A stretch of 33,925 nt of DNA from an uncultured Oscillospiraceae bacterium. Its GTDB lineage: Bacteria; Bacillota; Clostridia; Oscillospirales; Oscillospiraceae. This document shows positions 1-6,925 of the stretch, piece after piece. The translations under genes were made by a program, and so were the position numbers. The DNA is taken from NCBI GenBank assembly GCA_944387635.1, contig CALXFT010000021.1, forward strand, positions 1 to 33,925, read 5' to 3'. The notes under the pieces were generated by a model. It was not told the DNA's origin, ran no database searches, and saw only the letters and a list, made by a program, of their open reading frames with translations. Within the stretch, counting starts at the first letter, position 1. Each line of letters opens with the position of its first letter.

Positions 1-18
1 GATATCACTTGGTTGCAA

Positions 19-51
19 GAGGTAGGGCTGTTTTGCCCTGCCTCTTTTTTT
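19..51 (+). terminator. Rho-independent terminator of an upstream gene
   Basis: Ten-base-pair stem (19-28 with 35-44, one G-T wobble) and a short loop, followed directly by seven T. It reads on the plus strand, so it ends a gene lying before the window. Confidence 0.85.
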
Positions 52-95
52 GCCAATTAATATTTTACACTAAGCCCGGCTCCCTTCGTCCGCAG

Positions 96-124
96 TTGAC
101 AGACCGGACTCAATTTGGTATAAT
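96..124 (+). promoter_or_regulatory. Consensus sigma-A promoter of the mgtE leader
   Basis: A perfect TTGACA (96-101) and a perfect TATAAT (119-124) are separated by exactly 17 bases. Transcription should begin near 131, just ahead of the M-box RNA, so control is expected to come from the riboswitch rather than from promoter strength. Confidence 0.9.
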
Positions 125-144
125 GTCCCTGAAAATCAATACTT

Positions 145-300
145 TTGGTAGGTGAGGCTACCTCAGGGATCCGGAGCATTCCGAAGATTGCTGCCGCAAA
201 TTTGTGGAGACACAAAGCGCTGGTCAACAGGACATGTCGGCATAAGGCATGACCTAACGCAATTGATTACGCCCTGTGAAGCTAAAGCTTGGACGAGAAA
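145..300 (+). promoter_or_regulatory. M-box (ykoK) magnesium riboswitch
   Basis: The leader has the M-box signature blocks in order: GGTAGGTGAGGCTACC near 148, a GGTCAACAG-like block near 223, CGGCATAAGGCATGACC near 239, and the GCTAAAGCTTGG block near 280. It lies between a consensus promoter and an intrinsic terminator, and is followed by mgtE, the usual partner of this class. In the known family, Mg2+ binding compacts the aptamer and favours termination, so mgtE would be expressed when magnesium is low. The class is assigned by motif reading; the ends are approximate. Confidence 0.85.
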
Positions 301-316
301 AACACGGGGTTTATCA

Positions 317-359
317 GGACTTTCCGCAGGCGTACAAGCTTGGCGGAAGGTCCTTTTTT
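317..359 (+). terminator. Riboswitch-controlled terminator before mgtE
   Basis: An 11-bp stem (317-327 with 343-353, one G-T pair) is followed by six T (354-359). Its position directly after the M-box and about 105 bases before the mgtE start fits an expression platform. Confidence 0.85.
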
Positions 360-463
360 CGTGCCGGAAGTTTTCGAAAGGCAGGTGAGCGCAATGGACA
401 CAGACAGCGGGAATGGTATGCGCGGCATAAACAATCACTGTAATCGAATAAGGAGGAACCCCT

Positions 464-1795
464 ATGACCAGAGAAATCTTTCTGAAGCTGATTCAGGCAC
501 GGGAATTCAAGGCCGTGCAGAGCGTCCTGAACGTAATGAATCCGGTGGACATTGCGGCCCTGCTGGAGGACCTGGAGGGAACGGACCTGGCTCTGGCCTT
601 CCGGCTGATCCCCAAGGACCGGGCGGCGGAGACCTTTTCCGAAATGCGCCCTTCCCGGCAGGCCTGCCTGGTGGAGCGGTTTACCGACACGGAGCTGAAA
701 GCCCTGCTGGACGCGCTGTTTCTGGACGACACCGTAGACCTGCTGGAGGAGCTTCCGGCCAATCTGGTGACCCGGATTCTGGCAGCGGTGGACAAGGACA
801 AGCGCGCCCAGATCAACACCCTGCTGGGCTACCCGGAAGACAGCGCCGGAAGCATTATGACCACGGAGTACGTCCGCCTGAAGCCGGACATGACCGTGGT
901 CCAGGCCATTGACCAGATCCGGAAGACCGGAATTCACAAGCAGACCATCTACACCTGCTATGTCCTGGAGGCGCGGCAGCTGGTGGGCATCGTGTCGGCC
1001 AAGGACCTGCTCACCGCCGACGACGCCGTCCGGGTCGGGGACATCATGACCCGTCGGATCGTCTCGGTGAACACCACGGCAGACAGAGAAGACGTGGCGA
1101 AGCTCCTTTCCAAATACGGCTTCCTGGCCCTTCCGGTGCTGGACGCCCAGGGGTACATGGTGGGCATCGTCACCATCGACGACGCCGTGGACGTACTGGA
1201 AGCGGAGACCACCGAGGACCTGTCCATCATGGCCGCCGTGAATCCCAGCGAGAAGCCCTACTTTGAGAGCTCCGTCTGGGATCACGCAAAGAACCGGATC
1301 GTGTGGCTGCTGGTGCTCATGTTCTCCGCCATTGCCACGGGAAGCATTCTGACCTACTACGAAAACGCCTTCCAGGCCATCCCGCTGCTGGTGTCCTTCG
1401 TCCCCATGCTCATGGACACCGGCGGAAACTGCGGCTCCCAGAGCTCCACCCTGATTATCCGGGGCCTGGCCCTGGAGGAGATCCGCCTGACCGATATCTT
1501 CCGGGTGATGTTCAAGGAACTGCGGATTGCCCTGCTGGTGGGCTTCACCTTAGCTGCCGCCAACGGACTGCGGATTCTGATCACCTACCGCAGCGTAAAA
1601 ATGGCCTTCGTCATCGCCCTGTCTCTCATGGCCACGGTGATCATCTCCAAGCTCATCGGCTGCACGCTGCCCCTGCTGGCCAAGAAGGTCCGTCTGGACC
1701 CTGCCATTATGGCAGCGCCTCTGATCACCACTTTGGTGGACACCTGCTCCGTGATGATCTACTTCGCCATCGCCACCCGGGTGTTCGGATTATAA
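464..1795 (+). CDS. mgtE: MgtE-family magnesium transporter
   Basis: Membrane channel for Mg2+ uptake. The 443-residue product has the normal MgtE order: a helical N domain (about residues 1-125), a tandem CBS pair that senses Mg2+ (about 130-255), a plug-like linker, and five membrane helices (about 280-443). The pore-region motif GGNCGSQSS (about 327-335) replaces the commoner GGNAGTQ form, and the conserved pore aspartate of the last helix is present in LVDTCS (D426). The start has AGGAGG at 451-456, eight bases before the ATG. It is a single-gene unit governed by the M-box leader. Length and domains look complete, so it should be functional. The magnesium role is well established for the family; cobalt transport is reported for some members and cannot be excluded. 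Confidence 0.96.
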   Translation: MTREIFLKLIQAREFKAVQSVLNVMNPVDIAALLEDLEGTDLALAFRLIPKDRAAETFSEMRPSRQACLVERFTDTELKALLDALFLDDTVDLLEELPANLVTRILAAVDKDKRAQINTLLGYPEDSAGSIMTTEYVRLKPDMTVVQAIDQIRKTGIHKQTIYTCYVLEARQLVGIVSAKDLLTADDAVRVGDIMTRRIVSVNTTADREDVAKLLSKYGFLALPVLDAQGYMVGIVTIDDAVDVLEAETTEDLSIMAAVNPSEKPYFESSVWDHAKNRIVWLLVLMFSAIATGSILTYYENAFQAIPLLVSFVPMLMDTGGNCGSQSSTLIIRGLALEEIRLTDIFRVMFKELRIALLVGFTLAAANGLRILITYRSVKMAFVIALSLMATVIISKLIGCTLPLLAKKVRLDPAIMAAPLITTLVDTCSVMIYFAIATRVFGL

Positions 1796-1869
1796 TCTTT
1801 CACGCGCTTTCCGGCTCAGCGCGGCAAGTCCCTTGGCTCTCCTTCCGGGAGCGCCGGCAGCAAGAAAAC

Positions 1870-1945
1870 TTCCTCCGGGAAAAGGTTGGGAAATCGAGGA
1901 ATCCTGTTTGGATTTCCGGTTTTTCAACCTGCGTTCCCGGAGGAA
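1870..1945. repeat. Long imperfect hairpin downstream of mgtE
   Basis: Three nested matching arms are visible: 1870-1881 with 1934-1945 (12 bp, TTCCTCCGGGAA), 1884-1888 with 1925-1929 (GGTTG/CAACC), and 1889-1895 with 1911-1917 (GGAAATC/GATTTCC). They could fold into one stem of about 24 pairs. No T-run follows, so it may be a processed RNA end or a palindromic repeat rather than a terminator. Confidence 0.65.
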
Positions 1946-2332
1946 ACGATCCGCTGTCCAGGCGTAAGATCTCCGGGCAGGAACGGATACCGGTTTTGCA
2001 AACCGGCCTGGATGATCAGTCTGCCGTGTCAAGCTGATAAGACCGCGGAAGTGATGGAGGCTGTCCGGGAATCGGAAATCCCCATTTCCATTCTCATGGA
2101 CAATCGGCACGCGAATGCCTCTGTTTGGAATAAACGCGCGAAAAAACGCCATTTGATCGGCGGGATGAAGGCAACCCTATGCTTCGTTCCGCCAAAGTCC
2201 TTGACCGTTTCCCGATCTTCCTGACCCCGCATGGTTTTGGTTTCCCCGGGAGACCGGAGCCGTTCTGCCTCTTTCCGTGGGGGTTCGACACCATCGGGAA
2301 GGTTTGTCCATGTTTGGATTTTGCTCATTCAG

Positions 2333-2376
2333 GGAAGCTCTGCCGCTCAGCCGCGGATGATTGATTCAGAGCTTCC
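2333..2376 (-). repeat. Inverted repeat with a dispersed sequence block, after the aldolase gene
   Basis: GGAAGCTCTG (2333-2342) pairs perfectly with CAGAGCTTCC (2367-2376). The interior carries a 16-base and a 14-base block (2340-2355 and 2361-2374) that recur together at 16012-16041, after another minus-strand gene. It sits six bases beyond the aldolase stop codon and may mark the 3' end of that transcript. Confidence 0.7.
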
Positions 2377-2381
2377 TCAGC

Positions 2382-3116
2382 TTAGCCGCATAAGCCCGCC
2401 ACATCCGCGCCGATGTTCACAAACTGATAGCCCATATCCAGGCGGCTTTGCGCATTTTCCATAGAACCTACGGTTCCGGCAAACTTGCCGTATTTTCTTG
2501 CGGCACTGGCCACCCGCTCAAAGCCCTTCACCACGTCCGGATGATTCATATCTCCGGAGTGTCCGATGCTGTGGGAGTAGTCTCCGGGACCATAGAACAG
2601 AATGTCATACCCCGGCACCTGGGCGATCTCGTCGATCCGCTCCATGGCCTCCGGATCTTCGATCTGAAGAATAATGAACCGCTGCTCATTGGCCTGACGG
2701 TTATATTCCGCCTGGCTGATGCAGCCGAACTTGGCATCGGCATTTCCTCCATCCACCGGCCGGCGGCCAATAGGATAGAAACGGGTCATGCGGATAACGC
2801 TTGCGGCATCCTCAGCGCTCATCACATGGGGCACCATAATGCCGGAGGCATCCAGCTCCAGAGGACGGATGTAGTCGCTGTAGGAGCCTCTGGGAACCCG
2901 GACCAGCACGTCCGTATCATATATTTTTCCTGTGTTTATCTGATTCTCCGTCACATAGTAGTCGTTGGCCGTATGCTCTACATCCACCCAAATGCAGGGG
3001 AAGTCCATCATGGCGGCGATTTCCAGAATGCGGGGGTCTTTGGAATTCAACTTCACAGACAATACAGATTTTCCTGCTCGGAGCAGTTCCAGGGTGCGGC
3101 TTCTGCGCATATGCAT
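2382..3116 (-). CDS. HpcH/HpaI aldolase family protein
   Basis: A 244-residue TIM-barrel class II aldolase of the HpcH/HpaI group, which cleaves or forms pyruvate-type aldol products such as 2-keto-3-deoxy sugar acids using a divalent metal. Visible family features are WVDVEH (H48, general base position), RVPRG (R73, carboxylate binding), QIEDPE (E153) and GPGDYSHS (D179), the two metal ligands, with GPGD in place of the common GPND. Length is normal (about 250). AAGGAGG lies eight bases before the ATG. It is the last gene of the minus-strand carbohydrate operon, 34 bases after the permease fragment. The exact substrate cannot be told. Unlike its neighbours it appears intact. Confidence 0.88.
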   Translation of the reverse strand: MHMRRSRTLELLRAGKSVLSVKLNSKDPRILEIAAMMDFPCIWVDVEHTANDYYVTENQINTGKIYDTDVLVRVPRGSYSDYIRPLELDASGIMVPHVMSAEDAASVIRMTRFYPIGRRPVDGGNADAKFGCISQAEYNRQANEQRFIILQIEDPEAMERIDEIAQVPGYDILFYGPGDYSHSIGHSGDMNHPDVVKGFERVASAARKYGKFAGTVGSMENAQSRLDMGYQFVNIGADVAGLCG

Positions 3117-3150
3117 AGTGATTACCTCCTTTTCATAATCCAGGCAGTTT

Positions 3151-3612
3151 TCAGCCCTTTACGGCGCCGTCGGTACCGCTCTTGATAAAGAATTTCTGGC
3201 ACAGAACAAAGAGAATCGCCAGAGGAACTGTGGCTACCAATGCCATTGCAAGCTGCGCTCCCTTGTCATTGCCCTGTGTCTCGGCGAACAGCGACATGCC
3301 CACCGGCAGCGTTTGCAGGGAAGTATCCGAAATCATAATAAGCTGCCAGATGTAATCATTGAACACGCTGAAGAACGTCAGAACGCAGATGGTTCCCATG
3401 GTGGGCAGGGACATGGACAGCACCATATTGAAGAATTTTCTCAGTTCACCGCCGCCGTCGATCTCCACCGCGTCAAACAGCTCCTTGGGAATGCTGGAAA
3501 TGGTTTGACGGGAAAGGAAAACCGCGTAAGCAGGGGCAATAGAGGTCAGAACCAGACCGATCAGTGTGTTCTGCAGGTTCATACTTCTGGCAACCAGGTA
3601 ATTGGGAATCAT
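3151..3612 (-). CDS. Carbohydrate ABC permease, MalG/UgpE type, N-terminally truncated
   Basis: Inner-membrane subunit of a carbohydrate ABC importer. The 153 residues match only the C-terminal half of a MalG-type permease (usual length about 275). It begins at MIPNYLVARS, normally found in the middle of the protein, and continues through the EAA loop (DAVEIDGGGELRKFF, ATPase docking) to a normal C-terminus ending in GAVKG. The reading frame stays open for a few codons before the ATG (R-Q-I-L) but is then stopped, so the missing first half was deleted rather than moved. The ATG overlaps the stop of the preceding permease (TGATG). Neither a binding protein nor an ATPase gene is nearby. A functional importer is unlikely. 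Could also be annotated as a pseudogene. Confidence 0.85.
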   Translation of the reverse strand: MIPNYLVARSMNLQNTLIGLVLTSIAPAYAVFLSRQTISSIPKELFDAVEIDGGGELRKFFNMVLSMSLPTMGTICVLTFFSVFNDYIWQLIMISDTSLQTLPVGMSLFAETQGNDKGAQLAMALVATVPLAILFVLCQKFFIKSGTDGAVKG

Positions 3613-4400
3613 CAGAATCTGCCGGTGTCATAGATCAGCATCAGCATGGTAGAGCTGGTGAAGTTGGGGCCTCCGCCGGTCATCAGTTTGGGTACTACAA
3701 ATATCTGCAGAGCACCAATGGTATTTGTCACCAGTACATAAATAATTGTTTGATACATCATGGGAGCTGTGATGTTGATAAACTGCTGGAGCTTTGACGC
3801 GCCATCCAGTTCCGCCGCCTCATAATAGTTTCTGGGTATGGAATTAATGGCAGCGCAGAACACCACCACATTCTGCCCCAAGTTGCTGAACACCACCAGC
3901 AAGGAAACAATGGGGATGGAGATGTTCGCATTGTCAAAGAAGGAAACCGCAGGCAGCCCGAACTGCTTCAGCAGATTTGCGATCATGCCGATGCGGGGGG
4001 CGAACATAAAGTTCCACACCAGAATCAGTGCTACAGAGCAGGTAACGCCGGGCATGTAGATTAACAGCTTTATCAGAGTGCTCACCCGGGCAGAGTGATC
4101 CCGCAGCGTGCTTGCTACAAACAGCGGGATCAGCATCTGCAAAGGGATGACAATCACCGCATAGCGCAAAGTACCGATAAAGCTTCTGCCCACTGCGTAG
4201 TCACTGAACAGATTCCGGTAATTTTCCAGGCCGACAAAGGTCTTGCCCGCCAGATTAAAGTCCGTAAAGGATACCGCAATTCCGTAAATCAACGGATAAA
4301 CGCTGAAAATACAGAACATTATAAACCAGGGCAAAATGAAGAAATATCCCCATTTTTCCTTTCTCCGTTCCAAAACACCAATACGCCCCTTTTTGGCCAC
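3612..4400 (-). CDS. Carbohydrate ABC permease, MalF/UgpA type, C-terminally truncated
   Basis: Inner-membrane subunit of a carbohydrate ABC importer. The 262 residues follow a MalF-type permease (usual length about 290-300) from the first membrane helix (YFFILPWFIMFCIFSVYPL) through the EAA docking loop (EAAELDGASKLQQF) to TGGGPNF...MLIYDTG, then stop abruptly with RF. The last membrane helix, usually about 30 residues longer, is missing. The break coincides with the truncated start of the partner permease, so one deletion of roughly 450 bases probably explains both. The start is GTG with AGGGGG about nine bases upstream, inside the end of the HAD fragment, which shows the original operon order. 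Probably inactive without its last helix and partner half. Confidence 0.87.
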   Translation of the reverse strand: MAKKGRIGVLERRKEKWGYFFILPWFIMFCIFSVYPLIYGIAVSFTDFNLAGKTFVGLENYRNLFSDYAVGRSFIGTLRYAVIVIPLQMLIPLFVASTLRDHSARVSTLIKLLIYMPGVTCSVALILVWNFMFAPRIGMIANLLKQFGLPAVSFFDNANISIPIVSLLVVFSNLGQNVVVFCAAINSIPRNYYEAAELDGASKLQQFINITAPMMYQTIIYVLVTNTIGALQIFVVPKLMTGGGPNFTSSTMLMLIYDTGRF

Positions 4401-4404
4401 AATA

Positions 4405-4710
4405 TCATTCCCCCTCTTGAAAGCATTCCGACAGCTCCCGCCCCAGATAGTCTTCTACGATGAGGTTGGTTCCCAGCGCTTTATGAAGCTTCCTCTGGTG
4501 CGCTGCTGATTTTGGCAAACGGCTGATGACCACAGCTCCCATCCGCACACCGGCGGCAACCTCGGCCCGTCCGTCTCCCACCACCAGCACATTTTCCCCC
4601 CTGGCATTCAGTTCCCGGAGCAGTTTTTTCATAATCCTGTCCTTGGGCAGTTTTTCCGTCCAGCTGGAACCGATAATGTCCTCTGGGATTGCGCTCATAG
4701 GAATAGTCAA
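4405..4710 (-). pseudogene. C-terminal fragment of a HAD-family hydrolase
   Basis: The conserved part runs from IPEDIIGSSW to the end. It contains the KDRIM segment (HAD motif III lysine position) and VLVVGDGRAEVAAG (motif IV, normally Mg2+-binding acidic residues), then a GTNLIVEDY tail typical of small HAD phosphatases in sugar loci. The first half, with the nucleophile DxDxT motif, is absent. The only upstream start in frame is TTG and lacks a ribosome binding site. Directly upstream in another frame is the GH130 fragment, so this piece is fused out of frame by a deletion. It ends four bases before the permease GTG. I consider it non-functional. Confidence 0.78.
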
Positions 4711-4870
4711 ACCGCCAATTCAGTGGTATGTCCTCCCGCATCAGGCAGGGATTGCGGTAACGGTTAAAAATGCCGTTGATGCTGAATTTCTTCTCATTCA
4801 CCCGGGAGATCACCGCATTGTGATTCCGGGTCACAGCCTCCACGCGGCTGTTAAAGTATGCTTTTGACAC
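4481..4870 (-). pseudogene. N-terminal fragment of a GH130 glycoside phosphorylase, fused out of frame
   Basis: The first roughly 63 residues (4870 down to about 4690) resemble the start of GH130 enzymes such as 4-O-beta-mannosyl-glucose phosphorylase: an N-terminal helix with VTRNHNAVISRVNEK, then NGIFNRYRNPCLMREDIPL, WRFDY and ERNP. In the intact family about 250-300 more residues with the beta-propeller active site would follow. Instead the frame continues through out-of-frame HAD sequence to 4481, giving a low-complexity tail. The start is GTG with AAGGGG about eight bases upstream, overlapping the stop of the isomerase gene. The beta-mannoside link is inferred from family resemblance; the enzyme itself cannot be active. 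Confidence 0.75.
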
Positions 4871-4882
4871 CGTCTTTTCCCC

Positions 4883-5503
4883 TTATACAAATAATTCCGC
4901 TTCCATGGCAGCGCACAGGTAATGATACACAGGCAGGTGCAGTTCCTGAATCTTGAAGGCTTCCCGCTCCGGTACAAGGATCACCGTATCGCACCATCGG
5001 TCCATGGCGCATTCCCCCGCTCCCGTAAGCCCAAGGCTTTTGAGCCCCTTCGCCTTTGCCGTTATCAGGGCATTGATAACATTTTCGGAATTTCCGGAGG
5101 TGGAAAGCCCGATCAGCAAATCATTCTTCTGTCCCATGGCCCACACTCCCTGAGCGTATACCAGGGCAGGCTCCACATCATTATTGAACGCTGAGTTGAC
5201 AGCCGCTGTACCCGCCAGAGACAGGGCTGGGATGCCATACTGAAGACTGTCCGCGTAAAAGGCCCCTTCTTCCCCGCAAAGAGAGAAAAACCGCTCCCGG
5301 TCATGTTCTTCCATTTTTCGCCTGGAAAGGAATCCCTTCATCAGCTCCCCCACAATATAGTCGCAGTCAGCACAGCTTCCCCCGTTTCCGCAGAGAAGGA
5401 TTTTCCCTCCCATGCGGTAGGTTTGTAACATAAGCTCCCGGGCAGCCGCGATTTCCTCCCTGCACCGGGAAAGAACCGGATAGCGTTGTAATAAGTGCTC
5501 CAT
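4883..5503 (-). CDS. SIS-domain sugar isomerase, GmhA/phosphoheptose isomerase type
   Basis: A 206-residue cytoplasmic SIS protein. It shows the phosphosugar-binding loop CGNGGSCADCDYIVGEL (about 38-54), a second loop GLSTSGNSENVINA, and a C-terminal EAFKIQELHLPVYHYLCAAME segment resembling the zinc-binding end of GmhA. Length is normal. AAAGGAGGG precedes the ATG. It opens the minus-strand carbohydrate operon and diverges from the AraC regulator. In this setting it probably isomerises or binds a sugar phosphate produced from an imported mannoside or heptose-like sugar; lipopolysaccharide heptose synthesis is unlikely in a Gram-positive-type genome. The true substrate is unknown. Confidence 0.85.
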   Translation of the reverse strand: MEHLLQRYPVLSRCREEIAAARELMLQTYRMGGKILLCGNGGSCADCDYIVGELMKGFLSRRKMEEHDRERFFSLCGEEGAFYADSLQYGIPALSLAGTAAVNSAFNNDVEPALVYAQGVWAMGQKNDLLIGLSTSGNSENVINALITAKAKGLKSLGLTGAGECAMDRWCDTVILVPEREAFKIQELHLPVYHYLCAAMEAELFV

Positions 5504-5575
5504 GATTCCCTCCTTTCTTGAGAAAATCTTAGCACAATTGCCCGTTAATTCCTTGCATAGTTTTTGTGGAAAATG

Positions 5576-5604
5576 TTGCGTTTTTTAAGATACTTTGATA
5601 TGAT
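5576..5604 (+). promoter_or_regulatory. Candidate promoter of the AraC-family regulator
   Basis: TTGCGT (5576-5581) and TATGAT (5599-5604) are separated by 17 bases and lie about 30 bases before the araC-type ATG. The same 130-base divergent space must also hold the isomerase operon promoter; a TAAGAT -10-like box on the minus strand near 5527 has no clear -35, as expected of an activator-dependent promoter. Confidence 0.6.
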
Positions 5605-5634
5605 CGTGGTAACAGAGAGAGAAAGGAGCGTCCC

Positions 5635-6474
5635 ATGGAAATCTACAGGCGCGTTTCCCTGATCGAAAATGATATGATCACCGCGGCAAAGCGGCTGGTG
5701 ACCCGGAACTTTGACACGCATCAACATGAGTATTTCGAAATGGAATACATTCTCCGGGGCTCCGGCAGCTATGAAATCGATGGAATTTCCTATGCCATTT
5801 CTCCCGGCACCCTGTTTTTTGTGACTCCCGCCAACTTCCACGCCGTTCAAACCTCAGATACGGAGCTGATTAACATTTCCTTTTCCTATACCGCAGACGA
5901 CAGCGATTCCTTGTTCCTCCTGTCTTCCTGCACTACCGCATCCTGTATCACGCTGACTGAGCCGGAGCGCCAGTTGATCCGTCTTTTGGCTGAGGACGTG
6001 GTGAATATGGCAGAGCGGCAGGATTTTCCCTCCGCCTTTCTGTTTCTGCAATGTATATTGCGAAAATTAACCTTAATTACCCACACCGAAGCTCCCCGGA
6101 CCCACTCCCATGTCCGTCAGGCAGTGATGTACATTCTGGAAAACTTCACGGAGGATATTTCTCTGGAGGAGACTGCCGCCCATATCGGTCTATCCAAAGA
6201 GTATCTGAGCGAACTGTTTTCCCGGTACATGGGAATCGGTTTTAAGAAATATCTGGATTCTCTGCGATTCGAATATGCAAAAAAGCTGCTGGCCTTCTCC
6301 AGCCTCAGCATCTTCGACGTGTGCGGAAAGTGCGGTTTCTCCAACTACGCCAACTTTTCCCGCCGCTTTAAAGAAAAATACGGTGTGACACCGTCAGAAT
6401 ACCGTCAAAACCAGAGACAAAATCTCCAAATAAGCAAATCTGATACTGATTCTCTTTTAAAATCTCTACTATGA
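5635..6474 (+). CDS. AraC-family transcriptional regulator with cupin sensor domain
   Basis: A 279-residue cytoplasmic regulator. The N-terminal half is a cupin-like sensor (THQHEYFEMEYILRGSG, then a DGISYAISPGTLFFVTP strand pair). The C-terminal ~100 residues form the double helix-turn-helix of the AraC/XylS family (DISLEETAAHIGLSKEYLSELF, then the IFDVCGKCGFSNYANFSRRFKEKYGVTPSEYR signature, broken here for length). AAAGGAG lies six bases before the ATG. It diverges from the sugar operon and most likely activates it on sensing the sugar. The last dozen residues (from SDTDSLLKSLL) are encoded by one arm of a 26-bp inverted repeat shared with the end of livF, so the natural C-terminus was probably replaced by repeat sequence. 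The regulator looks intact while its target operon is broken. Confidence 0.9.
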   Translation: MEIYRRVSLIENDMITAAKRLVTRNFDTHQHEYFEMEYILRGSGSYEIDGISYAISPGTLFFVTPANFHAVQTSDTELINISFSYTADDSDSLFLLSSCTTASCITLTEPERQLIRLLAEDVVNMAERQDFPSAFLFLQCILRKLTLITHTEAPRTHSHVRQAVMYILENFTEDISLEETAAHIGLSKEYLSELFSRYMGIGFKKYLDSLRFEYAKKLLAFSSLSIFDVCGKCGFSNYANFSRRFKEKYGVTPSEYRQNQRQNLQISKSDTDSLLKSLL

Positions 6475-6574
6475 AAGTCTCTGAAACAATGGGAAATTAT
6501 AACATCTTCATGCTTATCGGCTTGGAACAGCAGAAATTGCAGAGGACACGTACCGGCTCAGAAACCTGCGCGCT

Positions 6575-6607
6575 CCTTGGCTCCCCTTGCGAAGGGGTAA
6601 GCCAAGG
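6575..6607. repeat. GC-rich palindromic repeat
   Basis: CCTTGGCT (6575-6582) and CCCCTT (6583-6588) pair with AAGGGG (6592-6597) and AGCCAAGG (6600-6607) around a three-base loop, with a small bulge. The CTTGGCT-type arm resembles scattered palindromes common in Oscillospiraceae intergenic DNA; a shorter relative is seen near 1830. Confidence 0.7.
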
Positions 6608-6647
6608 CGTCCCCCAGGGCCGCAGGCTGTGTTAATCGATAAGCAGG

Positions 6648-6685
6648 AAAAAATAAAATCGTGCCGGAGATTTCTCTCCGGCACG
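6648..6685 (-). terminator. Probable intrinsic terminator of the liv operon
   Basis: A perfect 11-bp stem (6660-6670 with 6675-6685, loop TTTC) is followed on the minus strand by a T-rich tract (complement of 6648-6659). Its orientation fits the end of the minus-strand liv transcript, although it lies about 240 bases past livF. Confidence 0.65.
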
Positions 6686-6764
6686 ACTGCCGATGATTCC
6701 GTTTTTTTCCGCCCCAAGCCATTGACACAGCGCCGTGAAAGAGAACGGGGCGTTTTCATACTTT

Positions 6765-6921
6765 TTCTTGATTAAAATCTTTAATTTTAATCAAGAAGGC
6801 ATCGCCTTGCGGCACTGCCGAATATGTGATTTTCGGAATAAAAAATCACATATTCCCGTCTCATATGATTCTCTAATTAAAATCTTTAATCCGAATTGAT
6901 TAAAGATTTTAAAAGAGAATC
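6765..6921. repeat. Chain of three AT-rich hairpins
   Basis: Three consecutive perfect or near-perfect inverted repeats: 6765-6777/6785-6797 (13 bp), 6820-6833/6842-6855 (14 bp), and 6867-6874/6914-6921 plus 6878-6891/6898-6911 (8 + 14 bp). The first and third share the core TTAAAATCTTTAA. They are far more AT-rich than the surrounding genes. Confidence 0.8.
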
Positions 6922-6925
6922 AGTA

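Larger units (their letters stand above)
1796..2381. other. Gene-free stretch between mgtE and the aldolase operon end
   Basis: About 580 bases between two convergent genes. Short open frames here (for example 1886-2224 plus) have no ribosome binding site and no recognisable protein motif, so I do not call them. The stretch holds a long imperfect hairpin (1870-1945) and an inverted repeat next to the aldolase stop codon (2333-2376). Base composition is mixed and no intrinsic terminator with a proper T-run for mgtE is evident. Confidence 0.6.

Noticed and set aside
1886..2224. Open frames after mgtE
   Set aside because: No ribosome binding site, no recognised domain and unusual composition; treated as non-coding.
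6587..6775. Short open frames inside the repeat block
   Set aside because: They run through palindromes and terminator sequences and have no start signals.
6765..6921. CRISPR-like array
   Set aside because: The repeats are single palindromes of different sequence without equal spacers or cas genes; not a CRISPR array.
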